Shown piece after piece: positions 1 to 8,735 of a stretch of 64,000 nt of DNA. The DNA is from Bacteroidetes bacterium MED-G17 (lineage in GTDB: Bacteria > Bacteroidota > Bacteroidia > NS11-12g > UBA9320), in assembly GCA_002457675.1 (NCBI GenBank), contig NTKK01000005.1, forward strand, positions 23,867-87,866, read 5' to 3'. Position numbers and translations under genes: made by a program. Positions within the stretch are counted from its first letter, which is position 1. Each line of letters starts with the position of its first letter. The notes under the pieces were generated by a model. The model made no database searches and had not been told where the DNA came from. It saw only the letters and a program-made list of their open reading frames with translations.

Positions 1-316
1 GACTTTCAAACTTACTATCACTAGTATATAGAGGTGCATCACATCTTTTACATAAATAAACACCCTGTGCTTTGTGCGCATAATATTCGCCAGTAAATGC
101 TCTTTCAGTTCCTTTATTTTCAATAATATACGCGTCAAACTCGCTAAGCAGGTTGAATGGTTCACTGGAACCATCTTTTTTTTGATTTTTTAAGTTTACG
201 ATGAAATTTTTCATATCCGAAAATTTGTCAGTTTTTGAGGCATATTTAGTACCAGGTTGGCCCACGCATGAGGTAAACAAAACCCAAATCAAGTGAGCAA
301 CATACCTTATTCTCAT
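1..316 (-). CDS. msrB: Peptide-methionine (R)-S-oxide reductase, lipoprotein form (partial, 5' end)
   Basis: The gene runs off the left edge, so only the first 105 codons are present, starting at the ATG at 314-316. The N-terminus is a short hydrophobic stretch ending in a lipobox-like LFTSC, so the mature protein is probably lipid-anchored outside the cytoplasm. After a linker of about 40 residues comes ERAFTGEYYAHKAQGVYLCK and then RCDAPLYTSDSKFES. This is the characteristic start of the MsrB fold, including the first CxxC of the structural zinc site (C-K-R-C). MsrB reduces the R epimer of methionine sulfoxide in oxidised proteins. The catalytic Cys lies outside the window, so activity cannot be confirmed here. 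Confidence 0.88.
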   Translation of the reverse strand, partial: MRIRYVAHLIWVLFTSCVGQPGTKYASKTDKFSDMKNFIVNLKNQKKDGSSEPFNLLSEFDAYIIENKGTERAFTGEYYAHKAQGVYLCKRCDAPLYTSDSKFES

Positions 317-358
317 TTAAGTTTAACATTCCATGGATTGCTTAGTTTTTTCTACTTT

Positions 359-910
359 TCAGAACGGACTTTGAAAATCATCCCAAAGACTTAATTTTTT
401 ATCTTTTTCTGACAAAATGGGTTGTTTTACTTGCCAATCTATATTTAAGAACTCATCCGACCATAATACACCACCCTCGGCACGCTGATTATAAAAATTG
501 GTGCATTTATAAGCAAAAATTGCACTTTGGCTAAGCACGACAAAGCCATGTGCAAAACCAGGTGGCACCCAAAGTTGCTTTTTATTTTCTGCCGAAAGCT
601 CCACTTGAAAACTTTGCCCAAATGTTAGTGATTTTTTTCTTATGTCTACGATAACATCTAAAACGGTTCCCTCCAAAACAAATACCAACTTGCCTTGATC
701 GTAAGGTGGTGCTTGAAAATGCAAACCTCTAAGCGTTCCATAAGACGATTTGCTGATGTTATCCTGAACAAAACGCATTTCTATACCCGCATCTTTGTAA
801 CGCTCTTGTTGGTAGGTCTCCATAAAAAAACCACGTTGATCTCCAAAAACTTTTGGAGTAAGTAACAAGGCATCTTTTAAGCCAATTGGTAAAACATCCA
901 TCACTTGCAA
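359..910 (-). CDS. rfbC: dTDP-4-dehydrorhamnose 3,5-epimerase
   Basis: Cytoplasmic cupin-fold epimerase of the dTDP-L-rhamnose pathway. It converts dTDP-4-dehydro-6-deoxyglucose to the L-rhamnose precursor used in surface polysaccharide. The 183 residues match the usual family length. Visible landmarks are KVFGDQRGFFMETY near the N-terminus, the RGLHFQ motif with the catalytic His (about residue 64), WVPPGFAHGFVVLS, and the FAYKCTNFYN stretch with the active-site Tyr. An internal ATG at 901 (MDVLPIGLKD) aligns better with the family start than the ATG at 910. No other rml/rfb genes are visible nearby, so the rest of the pathway must lie outside the window. Confidence 0.93.
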   Translation of the reverse strand: MQVMDVLPIGLKDALLLTPKVFGDQRGFFMETYQQERYKDAGIEMRFVQDNISKSSYGTLRGLHFQAPPYDQGKLVFVLEGTVLDVIVDIRKKSLTFGQSFQVELSAENKKQLWVPPGFAHGFVVLSQSAIFAYKCTNFYNQRAEGGVLWSDEFLNIDWQVKQPILSEKDKKLSLWDDFQSPF

Positions 911-984
911 AGAAATAAGATGTGAATAAATAAACCTGATACAAACAAAAAGAAGCTGTGGGGATTTCTACTTTTGATGACTGG

Positions 985-3255
985 ATGGTTTCCTATCTTT
1001 CCCAATTAAATCAAGCTCAATGTGACGCTGTCATAAATACTGAAGGGCCTTCTCTTATTATTGCTGGAGCAGGTTCGGGAAAAACAAGGGTATTAACTTA
1101 CCGTATTGCACACTTAATCGAAAAAGGAATTGACCCATTTCAAATTCTGGCACTAACCTTTACCAACAAGGCTGCAAGGGAAATGAGAGGACGAATAGAA
1201 AAAGTTGTGGGCACAGAAGCTAGAAATTTGTGGATGGGGACATTTCACTCTGTATTTGCAAGAATTTTAAGAATTGAATCAGAAAAAATAGGCTATCCTA
1301 GAAACTTTACCATCTATGATGCAGATGACACAAAAAGTTTACTAAAATCCATCATCAAAGAAATGGGTTTAAATGATAAAGTCTATAAACCAAACATGGT
1401 GTATGGGAGAATCTCAAACGCTAAAAACAACCTTATTTCCGCAGAATCCTATTTCCAAAGAGATGACCTTATCAGTGCAGATGCAGAAAGCGCAAAACCA
1501 AAAATTGTAGAAATCTATAAAACTTATGCTGATAGGTGCTTCAAATCCAGTGCAATGGATTTCGATGATCTTTTACTCAAAACCCATTTCTTGTTCAAAA
1601 ATCATTTAGATGTTTTGAATAAATACCAACATAGGTTTTTGTACACTCTTGTTGATGAGTATCAAGACACCAATCACTGCCAATACATGATAGTGAAAAA
1701 ACTAGCTGCGGTTAATGAGAATATAAGTGTTGTAGGAGATGATGCCCAGAGCATATATTCTTTTAGAGGTGCTACCATCCAAAATATTTTAAACTTTAAA
1801 AATGACTACCCGGATGCCAAAACCTTCAAACTTGAACAAAACTATAGGAGTACAAAAATTATAGTCGATGCTGCCAACTCCATTATTAAAAAGAATAAAA
1901 ATCAACTTGATAAAACTGTCTTTACTAATAACGCAGATGGCGAAAAAATACAATTGATTAGAGCAGTCACGGATAATGAAGAAGGAAGGTTTATCGCTCA
2001 GTCCATTTTTGAAGAGAAAATGCAAAATCAATTACCAAATCGTCATTTTGCCATTCTTTATAGAACCAACGCTCAATCTAGAAGTGTAGAAGAAGCTCTA
2101 AGACGCATGAATATTGCCTATAAAATTTACGGGGGACTAAGCTTTTATCAACGAAAAGAGATAAAAGACCTAATTGCCTATTTGCGTTTAGTGATCAACC
2201 CAAATGATGAAGAGGCAATAAAAAGAATTATCAATTACCCTTCTAGAGGTATAGGGAAAACAACTTTGGATAAACTTATTGTTTTGGCTAACCAAAAGGA
2301 TCAGTCAATATCTGACATTATTACTCAAGCCCAAAACTTCCACCAATTAAAAAGTCCATTTAAAAAACTGAAAGATTTTCATACAATGATGGAAACTTTC
2401 CGAATTATGGCGCATGAAAAGGATGCATATGATACCGCCTATTATGTTGCCAAATCTACTGGTCTGCTAAAAAATCTTAGAGAAGATAAAACGATTGAAG
2501 GAGTAAGTCGATTTGAAAATATTGAAGAATTACTAAATGGGATCAAAGAATTCGTGGAAGACGATACAAGCGAAAAAGAAAAAACTTTGGCAAATTATCT
2601 GCAAGAAATTGCCTTATTAACTACCCTTGACCAAGCAGACGAAAATGAAGATCACGTTACGCTAATGACTATTCATATGAGTAAAGGGCTAGAATTCCCT
2701 TATGTATATTTATCAGGTTTAGAAGAAAATCTTTTCCCTTCAGCACTTTCAATTGATAGCCGAGAAGAATTGGAAGAAGAAAGAAGATTGTTCTATGTTG
2801 CCGTTACGCGCGCCATGAAAAAACTAACTTTTAGTTTTGCCACTTCCAGATTTAAATATGGTAATTTATTGCCTACAGAACCTAGTAGATTTATCAACGA
2901 TATAGAACCAAAATACTATAATATGGATAGGAAAACCCTTGAACAAAAACCACTGCCCATTGGTAAAAATAAAAGTTATGGTCGTTCCACTGGGTTTGCA
3001 AAGAAAAATCCACGTCAAACACCCGCCTATGCTATTAAAACAAATAGACCTCCAAGTATCCAGAATTTTGTTCCAGAGAATATGGAGAATATCCAGAAAA
3101 ATAGCAAAATACAGCATGAAAGATTCGGCGTTGGTGAAGTATTAGAAATAACAGGAGAAGGAAACAACAAAAAAGTTCAAATCAACTTTGAAGAATTTGG
3201 AGAAAAGACTTTGGTGCTAAGATTTGCAAAACTGAGGTATTTTAAACATGATTGA
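985..3255 (+). CDS. uvrD: UvrD/PcrA-type superfamily 1 DNA helicase
   Basis: ATP-driven 3'-5' DNA helicase acting in nucleotide excision repair, mismatch repair and removal of proteins from DNA. All SF1A motifs are visible: Walker A AGAGSGKT (about residues 27-34), the Walker B region DEYQDTN, GDDAQSIYSFRGA (motif III), QNYRS (motif IV), TIHMSKGLEFPYVYLSGLEE (motif V) and EEERRLFYVAVTRA (motif VI). The frame is open from a GTG at 958, but the ATG at 985 (MVSYLSQLNQAQ) places the N-terminus where family members begin, giving 756 residues. The C-terminal 150 residues are basic and end in a Tudor-like segment (HERFGVGEVLEITGEG), as in PcrA. Its stop overlaps the truB start by 8 bp, so the two are probably translationally coupled. 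Confidence 0.95.
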   Translation: MVSYLSQLNQAQCDAVINTEGPSLIIAGAGSGKTRVLTYRIAHLIEKGIDPFQILALTFTNKAAREMRGRIEKVVGTEARNLWMGTFHSVFARILRIESEKIGYPRNFTIYDADDTKSLLKSIIKEMGLNDKVYKPNMVYGRISNAKNNLISAESYFQRDDLISADAESAKPKIVEIYKTYADRCFKSSAMDFDDLLLKTHFLFKNHLDVLNKYQHRFLYTLVDEYQDTNHCQYMIVKKLAAVNENISVVGDDAQSIYSFRGATIQNILNFKNDYPDAKTFKLEQNYRSTKIIVDAANSIIKKNKNQLDKTVFTNNADGEKIQLIRAVTDNEEGRFIAQSIFEEKMQNQLPNRHFAILYRTNAQSRSVEEALRRMNIAYKIYGGLSFYQRKEIKDLIAYLRLVINPNDEEAIKRIINYPSRGIGKTTLDKLIVLANQKDQSISDIITQAQNFHQLKSPFKKLKDFHTMMETFRIMAHEKDAYDTAYYVAKSTGLLKNLREDKTIEGVSRFENIEELLNGIKEFVEDDTSEKEKTLANYLQEIALLTTLDQADENEDHVTLMTIHMSKGLEFPYVYLSGLEENLFPSALSIDSREELEEERRLFYVAVTRAMKKLTFSFATSRFKYGNLLPTEPSRFINDIEPKYYNMDRKTLEQKPLPIGKNKSYGRSTGFAKKNPRQTPAYAIKTNRPPSIQNFVPENMENIQKNSKIQHERFGVGEVLEITGEGNNKKVQINFEEFGEKTLVLRFAKLRYFKHD

Positions 3256-3943
3256 TTTTGCAGAGGGACATACTTTTCTTATTGACAAGCCATTTGGATG
3301 GTCATCTTTTCAATTGGTAAAAAAAGTCCGCTATCTAACCAAAGTTAAAAAAGTAGGCCATGCTGGCACCTTAGATCCACTTGCAACTGGACTAATGATA
3401 ATTTGTACGGGTAAAAACACGAAAAAAATCCAACAATACCAGGATCAAAACAAAACTTATACGGGCATTATTCGGCTTGGAAGCACAACCCCAAGTTATG
3501 ATTTAGAAACAGAGATAAACAAGACTTTTCCTACTGCACATATCAACACAAAAAAAATATCAGATGCCGTTGGAAAACTCACAGGAAAAATTCTTCAAAA
3601 TCCACCTGCTTTTTCTGCGATTAAAATCAACGGGAAGAGAGCTTATTTAAGCGCCCGAAAAGGAAATATTGAACCTCTTCCTGCTAGGGAGGTATTCATT
3701 GAAAACTTTGATGTTGAAGATGCACTTTTCCCGGATATACAATTTACTATTCGCTGTTCGAAAGGAACTTACATTAGGAGTATTGCAGACACTCTTGGAA
3801 AATTACTTGATAGTGGGGCACACCTGGCCAAACTGTGTAGAACGCATATCGGAATGTATGATTTAAAAGATGCTGAAAGCATCAGAAATTTTGAAAACCG
3901 AATCAAAACAAACAAATCTACAACGCCCCAAAAAGAAAAATGA
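3248..3943 (+). CDS. truB: tRNA pseudouridine(55) synthase TruB
   Basis: Isomerises U55 to pseudouridine in the T-loop of tRNAs. The catalytic motif GHAGTLDPLATG lies at residues 37-48, with the nucleophilic Asp at 43. The KPFGWSSF segment before it and the KGTYIRSIADTLG segment later (RNA-binding and active-site regions) are also present. At 231 residues it is the short bacterial form, with little or no C-terminal PUA domain. The start overlaps uvrD by 8 bp and the end overlaps ribF by 4 bp (ATGA). The truB-ribF pairing is common in bacteria, where both sit in translation-related operons. Confidence 0.95.
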   Translation: MIDFAEGHTFLIDKPFGWSSFQLVKKVRYLTKVKKVGHAGTLDPLATGLMIICTGKNTKKIQQYQDQNKTYTGIIRLGSTTPSYDLETEINKTFPTAHINTKKISDAVGKLTGKILQNPPAFSAIKINGKRAYLSARKGNIEPLPAREVFIENFDVEDALFPDIQFTIRCSKGTYIRSIADTLGKLLDSGAHLAKLCRTHIGMYDLKDAESIRNFENRIKTNKSTTPQKEK

Positions 3944-4872
3944 AAGTATATTATTCCATCCAAGACTTTAACCCAAAAGACCATTATGTTGTTACGCAAG
4001 GTACATTTGATGGTGTTCATCTAGGACATCAAAAAATTTTAAAAAAAATTGTCGAAAAAGCAAAAAACCTTCAGCTTGAATCAATTCTCCTAACTTTCCA
4101 TCCCCATCCAAGATCAATCATCTTTAATGGAGAACAAAATATCAAGATGCTTAATACCATTGAAGAAAAAATAAAACTGATTGAACAAATGGGAATTGAT
4201 CATTTAGTTATAAGTCCATTCACCAAAGAGTTTTCAAGAACCTCTGCTTTTAACTTCATTAAAGATATCCTTGTCGAAAAGCTAAAAGTCAAACATTTTG
4301 TTATTGGCTACGATCATCGTTTTGGAAAGAATAGAGAAGGATCCATCGATGACCTAAAAAAACATAGCGAAATTTTTAATTATACATTACATGAAATTGA
4401 AGCCAAAGAGGTTCATGAAAGTATAATCAGTTCTACTAAGATTAGAATTGCCTTAGAGGAAGGAAAAGTCAACCTTACAAAAAAATTTTTGGGTAAAGCT
4501 TATTCAATAAGTGGTAAAGTAATAAAAGGCAAAGGCCGAGGGAAGCTTCTCAATTTCCCCACAGCCAATATTGAAATTATTCAGAGTGAAAAATTAATCC
4601 CCAAACACGGCGTTTATGCTGTTATAGTCAATAGAAAAAATACACGTTATAAAGCAATGATGAATATTGGTTTCAATCCTACATTTGACCAAAAAGAGAA
4701 ATCTTTAGAGGTGCACCTGTTCAATTTTAATGAAAATATTTATGGAGAAACGATACGAATTTACTTTCACGAATATTTGAGAAATGAACAAAAGTTTGAA
4801 ACCAAAGAAGACCTAAGCCGACAACTTAAGTTAGACAAAAAAAATGCAGAAAAAGGGCTTCAAAATGCTTGA
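3940..4872 (+). CDS. ribF: Bifunctional riboflavin kinase / FAD synthetase
   Basis: Makes FMN from riboflavin and ATP, and then FAD from FMN. The N-terminal FAD synthetase module (about residues 1-175) shows the nucleotidyltransferase motif TFDGVHLGHQ at 22-31 and TFHPHPRSII. The C-terminal riboflavin kinase module (about 185-305) shows GKGRGKLLNFPTANI and the NIGFNPTF segment. The length of 310 residues is typical. It is joined to truB by a 4-bp stop/start overlap and overlaps the following peptidase gene slightly, so uvrD through the M23 gene look like one transcription unit. Confidence 0.95.
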   Translation: MKVYYSIQDFNPKDHYVVTQGTFDGVHLGHQKILKKIVEKAKNLQLESILLTFHPHPRSIIFNGEQNIKMLNTIEEKIKLIEQMGIDHLVISPFTKEFSRTSAFNFIKDILVEKLKVKHFVIGYDHRFGKNREGSIDDLKKHSEIFNYTLHEIEAKEVHESIISSTKIRIALEEGKVNLTKKFLGKAYSISGKVIKGKGRGKLLNFPTANIEIIQSEKLIPKHGVYAVIVNRKNTRYKAMMNIGFNPTFDQKEKSLEVHLFNFNENIYGETIRIYFHEYLRNEQKFETKEDLSRQLKLDKKNAEKGLQNA

Positions 4873-5659
4873 AAAATATTTCCTTGGGGTTGTGCTCTTG
4901 CTTTTTAGCAAATTTGGTTTAGCGCAACTTGACAGCAACCTTGTTCCATGTGCCGATTTATACGACTTAATGTGGGATAGTCTAAACGTAAACAAACCAC
5001 ACGCACTTGTAAAAGATATAAATTTCAATACCACACTTTTACTTTCAGAAGATTCCAGTTGTTCTTTTCAACATCCTATAAGAGGAAAAATAAATTCAAC
5101 ATACGGTTGGAGAAAGTACCGTTTTCATAAAGGGATAGATATTGATCTTGTAGTTGGTGATACCATAAAAAATGCCTTTGATGGTTTGGTTAGATACGTA
5201 AAATGGGACTACAGAGGATTTGGGCTATACGTTGTGGTGAGACATTACAACGGGCTAGAAACCATTTACGCTCACCTGAGCAAAGCTTTGGTAAAAAGGA
5301 ATCAATTTATTAGAGCTGGTGAGTTCATTGGCCTAGGAGGTAATACTGGACGTTCAACAGGTCCTCATTTACATTTTGAAACCCGATTCCAAGGACAACC
5401 ATTTGACCCCGAAAAAATAATTAATTTCCAAACCTTTTCACTACATGCCGATACATTACAAATAACCAAAAGTCTTTTTGACAAACTCTTAAAAGCACAA
5501 TATGCAAAGGCGTATGGGGTTTATCACACCATTCGAAGTGGAGATTCCCTTTATGGATTGGCTGTTCGCTATGGTACTTCAGTGAGTAGAATTTGCCGTT
5601 TAAATGGTATTTCTAGTAAAACCATATTGCGAATTGGGAGGAAATTACGGATAAAATAG
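4865..5659 (+). CDS. Secreted M23 family metallopeptidase with C-terminal LysM domain
   Basis: Predicted peptidoglycan endopeptidase acting outside the inner membrane. Counting from the ATG at 4865, a signal peptide (MLEKYFLGVVLLLFSKFGLAQ) is followed by the LytM/M23 core. The zinc ligands are present: H-x3-D in FHKGIDID (about residues 88 and 92) and HxH in GPHLHFE (about 168-170), plus the catalytic H of YAHLS (about 137). A LysM repeat occupies about 215-264 (YHTIRSGDSLYGLAVRYG...). An in-frame ATG at 4844 would add seven residues and overlap ribF further. The intact active site suggests a real hydrolase rather than an EnvC-like activator. Confidence 0.92.
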   Translation: MLEKYFLGVVLLLFSKFGLAQLDSNLVPCADLYDLMWDSLNVNKPHALVKDINFNTTLLLSEDSSCSFQHPIRGKINSTYGWRKYRFHKGIDIDLVVGDTIKNAFDGLVRYVKWDYRGFGLYVVVRHYNGLETIYAHLSKALVKRNQFIRAGEFIGLGGNTGRSTGPHLHFETRFQGQPFDPEKIINFQTFSLHADTLQITKSLFDKLLKAQYAKAYGVYHTIRSGDSLYGLAVRYGTSVSRICRLNGISSKTILRIGRKLRIK

Positions 5660-5691
5660 AAACAATATTAAACTCCACTTCCAAAATAGTT

Positions 5692-5699
5692 TAAATTCG
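5692..5699 (+). promoter_or_regulatory. Candidate -7 promoter box before hppA
   Basis: TAAATTCG lies 24 bp before the hppA ATG. It fits the Bacteroidota -7 consensus TAnnTTTG with T-to-C at one position, and the identical octamer precedes accB. No clear TTTG is seen at the -33 spacing. The assignment rests on motif and position only. Confidence 0.45.
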
Positions 5700-5723
5700 C
5701 ATCCCTAAAATAAAGTTTCCCAA

Positions 5724-7979
5724 ATGAATTTAATTTACGTAGCTCCTCTTTTAGGAATTATTGGTCTAGTGTTTATGATAATCAAGTCTATATGGGTTAA
5801 TAAACAACCTGCTGGAGATGAGAAAATGCAAAATATTGCTGACCATATAGCAAATGGAGCCATGGCTTTTTTGAAGGCCGAGTGGAAAGTCTTATCCATT
5901 TTTGCCCTTATCGCAGCCATACTTCTTGGCATTTCAGGTCAAATTGTAGAACATAGCGAATGGGTAATTGCCATCGCTTTTCTTATAGGTGCGTTTTTCT
6001 CTGCTTTCGCTGGCTATATTGGAATGAATATCGCAACACGAGCCAATGTTCGAACCACTGAAGCTGCAAAAACTAGTTTACCCAAAGCATTGAAAGTTTC
6101 GTTCGCTGGGGGATCAGTAATGGGTCTAGGCGTCGCGGGCTTAGCCATCTTAGGTTTGAGTGCGCTCTTTATCATTTTTTATAACAAATATGTTGGAGAT
6201 GCTTCAGCAAACGGGCTGGAAATGCAGAAAGCTTTAGAAATTTTAGCAGGATTCTCCTTAGGGGCAGAATCTATCGCTCTTTTTGCAAGAGTTGGAGGTG
6301 GAATTTATACAAAAGCAGCGGATGTAGGAGCTGACTTGGTTGGCAAAGTAGAAGCCAATATACCTGAAGATGACCCTAGAAATCCAGCAACTATAGCAGA
6401 CAATGTAGGAGACAATGTAGGAGATGTCGCAGGAATGGGTGCCGACTTGTTTGGCTCATATGTGGCAACCATATTAGCAACGATGGTTTTGGGAAGAGAA
6501 GTGATTGCACAGGATAATTACAATGGATTAAGTCCTATTTTAGTCCCTATGTTAATCGCAGGCGCCGGTTTACTTTTTTCTATTATAGCTACCTATTTTG
6601 TAAGAATAAAAAATGAAAATGACAGTGTCCAAAACGCCTTAAACATTGGTAACTGGGGATCAATAATTCTTACCGCATTTGCTTCTTTTTTTATTATTAC
6701 TCAATTAATGCCTGAAAAATTGGTTTTTAATCGTGCAGGCGAAGAATTTTCATTCAGCAACTTATCTGTTTACTTTAGTGTTGTTACAGGATTGGTTGTT
6801 GGAGCGCTGATGAGTTGGATCACAGAGTATTATACTTCCATGGGGAAAAAACCAGTTTTATCAATTATCAATCAATCAGGTACAGGTCATGCAACCAATA
6901 TTATAGGCGGTCTTGCAGTTGGGATGCAATCAACTGTTATTCCAATTATTATTCTAGCTGCAGGGATTATGGTATCTTATGAATTTTCTGGATTGTATGG
7001 CGTAGCAATAGCAGCTGCAGGTATGATGGCCACCACTGCTATGCAACTCGCTATTGATGCGTTTGGACCGATAGCAGACAATGCTGGAGGGATTGCTGAA
7101 ATGAGTGAACTTCCTGATGAAGTTAGAGAGAGAACGGATAATTTAGATGCTGTAGGAAACACTACAGCTGCAACCGGTAAAGGTTTTGCCATTGCTTCAG
7201 CTGCATTAACTGCACTTGCACTATTTGCTGCTTACGTAGGTCTGGTTGGTATTACCAGCATAGATATTTATAAAGCTGATGTTCTTGCCATGTTGTTTGT
7301 TGGAGGTATGATTCCTTTTATTTTCTCTAGTCTAGCAATTGCATCTGTTGGAAAAGCTGCAATGGAAATGGTAAAGGAAGTTCGGCGTCAGTTTAAAGAA
7401 ATCCCAGGCATTTTAGAAGGGACTAGTAAACCTGAATATGAAAAATGTGTTGACATATCAACTCAAGCATCTTTAAGAGAAATGCTATTACCGGGCGCAA
7501 TTGCTATTTTATCCCCAGCTATTGTAGGTTTCACCTTTGGACCAGAAGCATTGGGAGGTTTATTAGCTGGAATAACCGTGTCTGGTGTATTGATGGGTAT
7601 TTTTCAGAACAACGCAGGCGGAGCATGGGACAACGCAAAAAAATCTTTTGAAAAGGGTGTAGAAATTGATGGTGAATCTTTCAAAAAAGGTTCAGAACCT
7701 CATAAAGCGGCTGTAACCGGAGATACCGTTGGAGATCCGTTCAAAGATACTTCAGGACCATCCATGAATATCTTGATAAAGCTCACTTCTATTGTCGCAT
7801 TAATCATTGCACCTCACATCTCGACACCAAACTTTTCTAAATCTGAAAATCACCAAGCCAACGCTTGTTGTATGGAGGATGGGCAACTTACAAAAAATCA
7901 CGAAATGAATTGCTCAATCTCATCATGCGCAATGTTCAAAACCGAAGTGAAAAAAATTGACAAGCCTAATCAGCCTTAG
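5724..7979 (+). CDS. hppA: Membrane-bound ion-pumping pyrophosphatase with Cys-rich C-terminal tail
   Basis: Integral membrane pyrophosphatase that couples hydrolysis of pyrophosphate to export of H+ or Na+. The 751 residues contain many hydrophobic helices and the diagnostic substrate-binding stretch [20 protein letters not shown] with [13 protein letters not shown] (about residues 200-236). In [10 protein letters not shown] (478-487) the positions that separate K+-dependent from K+-independent enzymes are Ala and Gly, so K+ dependence is predicted. The pumped ion cannot be read reliably. After the last helix a tail of about 54 residues follows, with Cys at about 715, 716, 730 and 735 and several His. 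This tail is not part of the catalytic fold. Confidence 0.95.
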   Translation: MNLIYVAPLLGIIGLVFMIIKSIWVNKQPAGDEKMQNIADHIANGAMAFLKAEWKVLSIFALIAAILLGISGQIVEHSEWVIAIAFLIGAFFSAFAGYIGMNIATRANVRTTEAAKTSLPKALKVSFAGGSVMGLGVAGLAILGLSALFIIFYNKYVGDASANGLEMQKALEILAGFSLGAESIALFARVGGGIYTKAADVGADLVGKVEANIPEDDPRNPATIADNVGDNVGDVAGMGADLFGSYVATILATMVLGREVIAQDNYNGLSPILVPMLIAGAGLLFSIIATYFVRIKNENDSVQNALNIGNWGSIILTAFASFFIITQLMPEKLVFNRAGEEFSFSNLSVYFSVVTGLVVGALMSWITEYYTSMGKKPVLSIINQSGTGHATNIIGGLAVGMQSTVIPIIILAAGIMVSYEFSGLYGVAIAAAGMMATTAMQLAIDAFGPIADNAGGIAEMSELPDEVRERTDNLDAVGNTTAATGKGFAIASAALTALALFAAYVGLVGITSIDIYKADVLAMLFVGGMIPFIFSSLAIASVGKAAMEMVKEVRRQFKEIPGILEGTSKPEYEKCVDISTQASLREMLLPGAIAILSPAIVGFTFGPEALGGLLAGITVSGVLMGIFQNNAGGAWDNAKKSFEKGVEIDGESFKKGSEPHKAAVTGDTVGDPFKDTSGPSMNILIKLTSIVALIIAPHISTPNFSKSENHQANACCMEDGQLTKNHEMNCSISSCAMFKTEVKKIDKPNQP

Positions 7980-7985
7980 CAAGTA

Positions 7986-8720
7986 TTGAGACGTATTGCT
8001 TTCATAGGGCTTATCGTTTTCTCTACATTTGGTTTCAAACAGTCAAAAAACTATGAACTTCTTGTTTCTTCCAAAGGAAGTGAGTTTAAAAATTTGGTCC
8101 TAAATTTTTATGATAGTCTCCAAATTGACTCTGCTGAAATTTCTAAAGAGGCCTTTTATTTCGCGGTAAAAGGCTATTTTCATTTAAACAATATAAACAA
8201 ACTGAAAAAAACCAGATTCCTATCCATTATAGATTATTCTAAGTCATGTAACCATGAAAGGTTTTATACGATTGATATGGAAAACCAAAAACTAGTTTTT
8301 TGTGAATTAGTAGCACATGGCCAGAAATCTGGTGAAGAATTTAGCACTCGATTTTCAAATAGCTATCGATCTCATAAAAGTAGTATTGGGTTTTATTTAA
8401 CTGGCTCTACATATTATGGTCGACATAACTACTCTTTAAAATTGTATGGACTTGATAAAGGGTATAATTCAAATGCATTTAGCAGAGGAATAGTTATTCA
8501 TGGGGCAAAATATGTTAGTCATAATTACATTTCTTGGAATAAACGTATAGGCAGAAGCTTCGGTTGTCCTGCTGTAAACCAAAAAGTTCATAAGGAGTTA
8601 ATCAATACAATTCAAGGCGGTTCCTGCCTTTTTGCCTATTATCCAAATAAATTTTACCTTGAAAATAACCCAATTTTAAATCAAGAAGTGTATCTTCCGA
8701 AAGATAAGTTGTTTAATTGA
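7986..8720 (+). CDS. Murein L,D-transpeptidase catalytic-domain family protein (YkuD_2 type)
   Basis: Predicted peptidoglycan L,D-transpeptidase or related acyl-transferase. The start is a TTG at 7986, six bases after the hppA stop. It yields RRIAFIGLIVFSTFGFKQ, which looks like a signal peptide, and no better in-frame start is seen. The catalytic core (about residues 100-215) has IVIHGAKYV with His 172 and GRSFGCPAV with the nucleophile Cys 194, spaced as in the Bacteroidota/Proteobacteria YkuD_2 family (244 residues in total). It sits between hppA and a second, YcbB-like L,D-transpeptidase, probably in one operon. Whether it forms 3-3 cross-links or anchors proteins is unknown. Confidence 0.82.
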   Translation: MRRIAFIGLIVFSTFGFKQSKNYELLVSSKGSEFKNLVLNFYDSLQIDSAEISKEAFYFAVKGYFHLNNINKLKKTRFLSIIDYSKSCNHERFYTIDMENQKLVFCELVAHGQKSGEEFSTRFSNSYRSHKSSIGFYLTGSTYYGRHNYSLKLYGLDKGYNSNAFSRGIVIHGAKYVSHNYISWNKRIGRSFGCPAVNQKVHKELINTIQGGSCLFAYYPNKFYLENNPILNQEVYLPKDKLFN

Positions 8721-8735
8721 TCACCAATTATAGTG

